Program-made: the position numbers and the translations under genes | NCBI GenBank assembly: GCA_003646935.1 | Contig: QMLW01000088.1 | Span: 1 to 7,259, forward strand | Reading direction: 5' to 3' | DNA length: 7,259 nucleotides | Source of the DNA: Deltaproteobacteria bacterium | GTDB lineage: Bacteria; Desulfobacterota; DSM-4660; Desulfatiglandales; B25-G16 | In this document: positions 5,212-7,259 of the stretch, in pieces | How positions within the stretch are numbered: the first letter of the stretch is position 1 | Layout: each line of letters opens with the position of its first letter | The notes under the pieces: generated by a model | Seen by the model: only the letters and a program-made list of their open reading frames with translations | Databases searched by the model: none | Told to the model about the DNA's origin: nothing

Positions 5212-5409
5212 CTAAAGGTTATCGCGAATATGGTGCTTTAGCCTTCTCCTGATAAGCAGGTACCCTGCTATTGCGAATAGAACGCCGATGATGAATACCA
5301 CGTTATCGTCGTTGAGCATACCATAGGAGACGCCTCCAATGCCGACTACGCACATAAGGGCGATCAGGGCGTTACTGCCAAGCATTCGTGAGATATAGCC
5401 CGATTTCAC
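5212..5409 (-). CDS. Small two-helix membrane protein of unknown function
   Basis: The 65-codon frame starts at GTG 5409, the first start after an in-frame TGA, with TGAGG about five bases upstream. An internal ATG at residue 9 is an alternative start. There are two hydrophobic segments, at about residues 13-30 (NALIALMCVVGIGGVSYG) and 37-54 (VVFIIGVLFAIAGYLLI), separated by the acidic turn LNDDN. They are followed by a strongly basic tail (RRRLKHHIR). By the positive-inside rule both ends face the cytoplasm. I do not recognise a family. It is first in a minus-strand pair with the DUF169 remnant and divergent from the HMGL-like gene. Confidence 0.6.
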   Translation of the reverse strand: MKSGYISRMLGSNALIALMCVVGIGGVSYGMLNDDNVVFIIGVLFAIAGYLLIRRRLKHHIRDNL

Positions 5410-5447
5410 CTTGCCTCATGTTCATGAAACCGATGAGCACTAAAGAT

Positions 5448-5476
5448 TTGACAATTCAATGATCGCTGAGTATACC
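5448..5476 (+). promoter_or_regulatory. Sigma70 promoter for the HMGL-like gene
   Basis: A consensus TTGACA (5448-5453) is followed after exactly 17 bases by TATACC (5471-5476), which keeps TATA of the -10. Transcription from about 5483 would give a leader of roughly 70 bases. The -35 lies in the small inverted repeat TTGA-CAAT-TCAA (5448-5459), a possible operator. Confidence 0.6.
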
Positions 5477-5533
5477 ACAAAGCCTGTACCTGTGTCTCCA
5501 TAGAGCAAGAGATAGCGAGGATTGAGATCAGCG

Positions 5534-5541
5534 AAAGGAGG
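5534..5541 (+). promoter_or_regulatory. Ribosome binding site of the HMGL-like gene
   Basis: AAAGGAGG is a near-perfect Shine-Dalgarno sequence ten bases before ATG 5552. It fixes this start and implies strong translation. Confidence 0.75.
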
Positions 5542-5551
5542 ATAACGCACC

Positions 5552-6790
5552 ATGAATAATGTTCGAATAAAGGGCGATCATCCGTGGAAAACCCCCCACT
5601 GGCACGTGAGCCCCTGGAACTACCTCCCGGAGGTCACCAAGGATTTCACCCCGCCGAAAACAGTGAAGGTCCACGACATTACCTTGCGGGACGGCGAGCA
5701 GCAGGCCAAGGTCATCTTCACCAAGGACGATAAGATCAGGATCGCCGAGAAACTCGCCGAGATAGGGGTTCACCGCATCGAAACGGGCATGCCCGCGGTC
5801 TCTCCCAACGATGAGGCGGCCATCAGGGAGATCGCCAAGCGGAATTTATCCTCAGAGATTTTCTGTTTCAGTAGGTGTATGGTCCCGGACGTGAAGCTCG
5901 CGGCAGACTGCGGGGTATCGGGTATCGTGATCGAGATCCCCTCCAGCAAGCACCTTATCGAGCAGGGCTATAAGTGGCCGCTCGAGAAGGCCATCGAGCT
6001 CTCCATCAAGGCCACGGCAGCGGCCAAGGAGCAGGGGCTCTACACGGTGTTCTTCACCATCGACGCCACCCGATCCGACCTCAGCTGGCTCCTGGATCTG
6101 GTGGACCGGGTTGCCACCGAGGGCCACATGGACGCCTTCACCCTGGTGGATACCTTCGGGGTGCTCTCCCCCCAGGCGGCCACCTATTTCACCAGAAAGG
6201 TAAAGGAGAGGATCGACAAGCCCGTTGAGATCCACTTTCACCCCGACTTCGGGCTGGGCGTGGCCAACACCATCAATGCGGTGCTGGCAGGCGGCGAGGT
6301 CATCCACACCACCATCACCGGGATCGGTGAGCGGGCGGGCAACACCCCCATGGAGGAAACGGTTCTGGCCCTTTTAACCCTCTACGGGATCGATACCGGC
6401 ATCGACTACGCCAAGCTCAACGAGGCCGCTAAACTCGTGCAGGAGCTCTCCGGGGTAACGGTATCGAGCAACAGGCCCTTTATCGGCGATGATGCCTATA
6501 CCATAGAGTCGGGAATCGTCACCGGCTGGTTTAGGAATGTCTTTGAGCAAAACCCCACCACCGTGTTTCCCGTACACCCCGATTTCGTGGGCCATGCACC
6601 CCCTCAGATCGTCATGGGCAAGAAGAGCGGCCTCGATAACGTGAACCTCTGGGCGGAGAGGCTGAACATCAAGCTCACCGAGGATGAGGCCATGGCGGTG
6701 CTCAAAGAGGTGAAACGCCGATCACATGACCTGAAACGGGTGCTCACGGAGGAGGAGTTTAAGGATATTATCGGGACGATAAGGCGATAG
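5552..6790 (+). CDS. HMGL-like (DRE-TIM) acyltransferase, homocitrate/isopropylmalate/citramalate synthase-like
   Basis: The 412-residue protein has the pyruvate-carboxyltransferase TIM-barrel signature. HDITLRDGEQQ (41-51) has the R-D pair that binds the 2-oxo acid and the metal. HRIETGMPAVSP (74-85) follows. VDTFGVLSP (199-207) leads to the metal site HFHPDFGLG (228-236, with His228 and His230), then GIGERAGNTPMEE (257-269), and GKKSGLDNV (356-364) at the end. Family members condense an acyl-CoA, usually acetyl-CoA, with a 2-oxo acid in the cytoplasm. There is no C-terminal LeuA regulatory domain, so classical LeuA of about 510 residues is excluded. Homocitrate, citramalate, Re-citrate or another synthase activity cannot be separated by eye. 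A 40-residue N-terminal extension rich in W, P and H (PWKTPHWH, SPWNY) precedes the barrel and matches a subfamily I recall from anaerobes. The gene is intact, has its own promoter, and lies 106 bases upstream of an SDR gene. Confidence 0.82.
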   Translation: MNNVRIKGDHPWKTPHWHVSPWNYLPEVTKDFTPPKTVKVHDITLRDGEQQAKVIFTKDDKIRIAEKLAEIGVHRIETGMPAVSPNDEAAIREIAKRNLSSEIFCFSRCMVPDVKLAADCGVSGIVIEIPSSKHLIEQGYKWPLEKAIELSIKATAAAKEQGLYTVFFTIDATRSDLSWLLDLVDRVATEGHMDAFTLVDTFGVLSPQAATYFTRKVKERIDKPVEIHFHPDFGLGVANTINAVLAGGEVIHTTITGIGERAGNTPMEETVLALLTLYGIDTGIDYAKLNEAAKLVQELSGVTVSSNRPFIGDDAYTIESGIVTGWFRNVFEQNPTTVFPVHPDFVGHAPPQIVMGKKSGLDNVNLWAERLNIKLTEDEAMAVLKEVKRRSHDLKRVLTEEEFKDIIGTIRR

Positions 6791-6884
6791 ATCACGTCTG
6801 CTCAGGTGAAATTGAAATTTCTTCTCAGTGGTATTCGGCGGTAATAAAGACAAAGTCCTGTTATCATTGAAAGGCACCTGTAAC

Positions 6885-6891
6885 AAGGGGG
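6885..6891 (+). promoter_or_regulatory. Ribosome binding site of the SDR gene
   Basis: AAGGGGG lies five bases before ATG 6897 and decides that start. No convincing promoter or terminator was found in the 106-base gap behind the HMGL-like gene, so the two are probably co-transcribed. Confidence 0.55.
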
Positions 6892-6896
6892 AATAC

Positions 6897-7259
6897 ATGG
6901 CTGCAAAGGACATGGATTTTTCTGGCAAAGTCGCGCTGGTAACCGGCGGGAGCAAGGGCCTTGGCGAGGACATCGCCCTGGCCATGGCTGAGAGGGGCGC
7001 TCAGGTGGCCATATGCAGCAGGAAGAAGGAAAACCTCGATCAAGCCCAAGAGGAGTTCAAGAAGCGCGGGCTGGAAGTGATGGCAAGGGATGTGAACGTG
7101 GGCAGGTCCGATGAGGTAAGGGACCTGATCAAGGCCTTGGATGAGAAGTTCGGGAAGCTTGATATCCTCGTGAATAACGTGGGCACGAACATCTTGACGC
7201 CCTCAGTGGCGGAGGCAGATGAGGGATTGTGGGATAAGATCATGGCAACGAGCCTCAAG
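6897..7259 (+). CDS. Short-chain dehydrogenase/reductase (SDR), 5' part only
   Basis: The frame runs 121 codons from ATG 6897 to the window edge without a stop. It opens a classical SDR Rossmann fold. KVALVTGGSKGLG (11-23) contains the TGxxxGxG cofactor loop. CSRKKENL (40-47) after the second strand has an Arg-Lys-Lys cluster typical of NADP(H) preference. RDVNVG (64-69) follows, then LDILVNNVGTN (88-98), where NNVG stands for the usual NNAG and resembles tropinone-reductase-like members. The segment WDKIMATSLK (112-121) has Ser119 where classical SDRs carry the tetrad Asn. The catalytic Ser, Tyr and Lys lie beyond the window. The enzyme would reduce or oxidise a carbonyl/hydroxyl group, possibly the product of the upstream HMGL-like enzyme or an acyl-CoA. 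The substrate is not predictable. Confidence 0.85.
   Translation, partial: MAAKDMDFSGKVALVTGGSKGLGEDIALAMAERGAQVAICSRKKENLDQAQEEFKKRGLEVMARDVNVGRSDEVRDLIKALDEKFGKLDILVNNVGTNILTPSVAEADEGLWDKIMATSLK

Noticed and set aside
5448..5459. FNR/CRP-type site at TTGA-CAAT-TCAA
   Set aside because: The half-sites TTGA/TCAA span 12 bases, while an FNR box needs TTGAT-N4-ATCAA; kept only as a possible small operator.
5852..6307. Minus-strand open frame of 151 codons and a plus-strand one at 5974-6228 in the HMGL-like gene
   Set aside because: Products of high G+C third positions in the real gene; Gly/His-rich nonsense translations without a start signal.
6812..6847. TTGAAA and TAATAA as an SDR promoter
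   Set aside because: The spacing is 24 bases, outside the workable range.
6722..7258. Minus-strand open frames over the SDR start
   Set aside because: The plus frame carries the TGxxxGxG and NNVG motifs and a ribosome site; the minus frames are shadows.

Overview
The window looks like a chromosomal segment of a Gram-negative anaerobe of the deltaproteobacterial / Desulfobacterota type. This is inferred from the mix of families and was not searched. The families are a four-domain S1-type RNA-binding protein, a DUF3568-like small lipoprotein, a DUF1614 membrane protein, a DUF169 protein, a 2-amino-3-ketobutyrate CoA ligase (Kbl) and a compact HMGL-like (DRE-TIM) acyltransferase. No rRNA, tRNA, CRISPR array, transposase or phage gene was seen.

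Layout. At 1-1039, on the minus strand, there is a tight cluster: a DUF3568-like lipoprotein cut off at its C-terminus, an internally deleted kbl, and the start of a DUF1614 membrane protein that runs off the left edge. Divergently, galT-like 1199-2227 (+) is intact. Convergent to it is a broken major facilitator (MFS) gene at 2361-3285 (-). The 295-base divergent spacer 3286-3580 separates it from an intact four-domain S1-type gene, 3581-4774 (+). Convergent to that, nine bases away, is a shortened DUF169 gene, 4784-5122 (-), preceded on the same strand by a small two-helix membrane protein, 5212-5409 (-). Finally 5552-6790 (+) encodes an intact HMGL-like acyltransferase and 6897-7259 (+) the first 121 codons of a short-chain dehydrogenase that runs off the right edge.

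What stands out is decay limited to the minus strand. By alignment from memory, kbl has lost two internal blocks (about 56 and 141 residues, including the PLP-binding lysine). The MFS gene has lost TM9-TM10 and also carries a one-base frameshift in a G6 run and an ochre stop. DUF169 has lost its centre, and the DUF3568 gene has lost its 3' half. All four internal deletions keep the reading frame, and one kbl junction coincides with a perfect 20-bp palindrome. Plus-strand genes (galT, S1-type, HMGL-like, SDR start) look intact. Real gene decay, slippage deletions at small repeats, or an assembly artefact could all produce this; reads across the junctions would decide.

Functionally, the genes do not form one pathway. 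galT-like acts in sugar-1-phosphate/nucleotide-sugar metabolism, the S1-type protein in RNA binding and translation, and the HMGL-like enzyme plus SDR could be consecutive steps on a 2-oxo or acyl-CoA substrate. No clear new system can be demonstrated from the sequence. The most unusual elements are the in-frame miniaturised genes and a promoter placed so that the MFS mRNA would be nearly leaderless.
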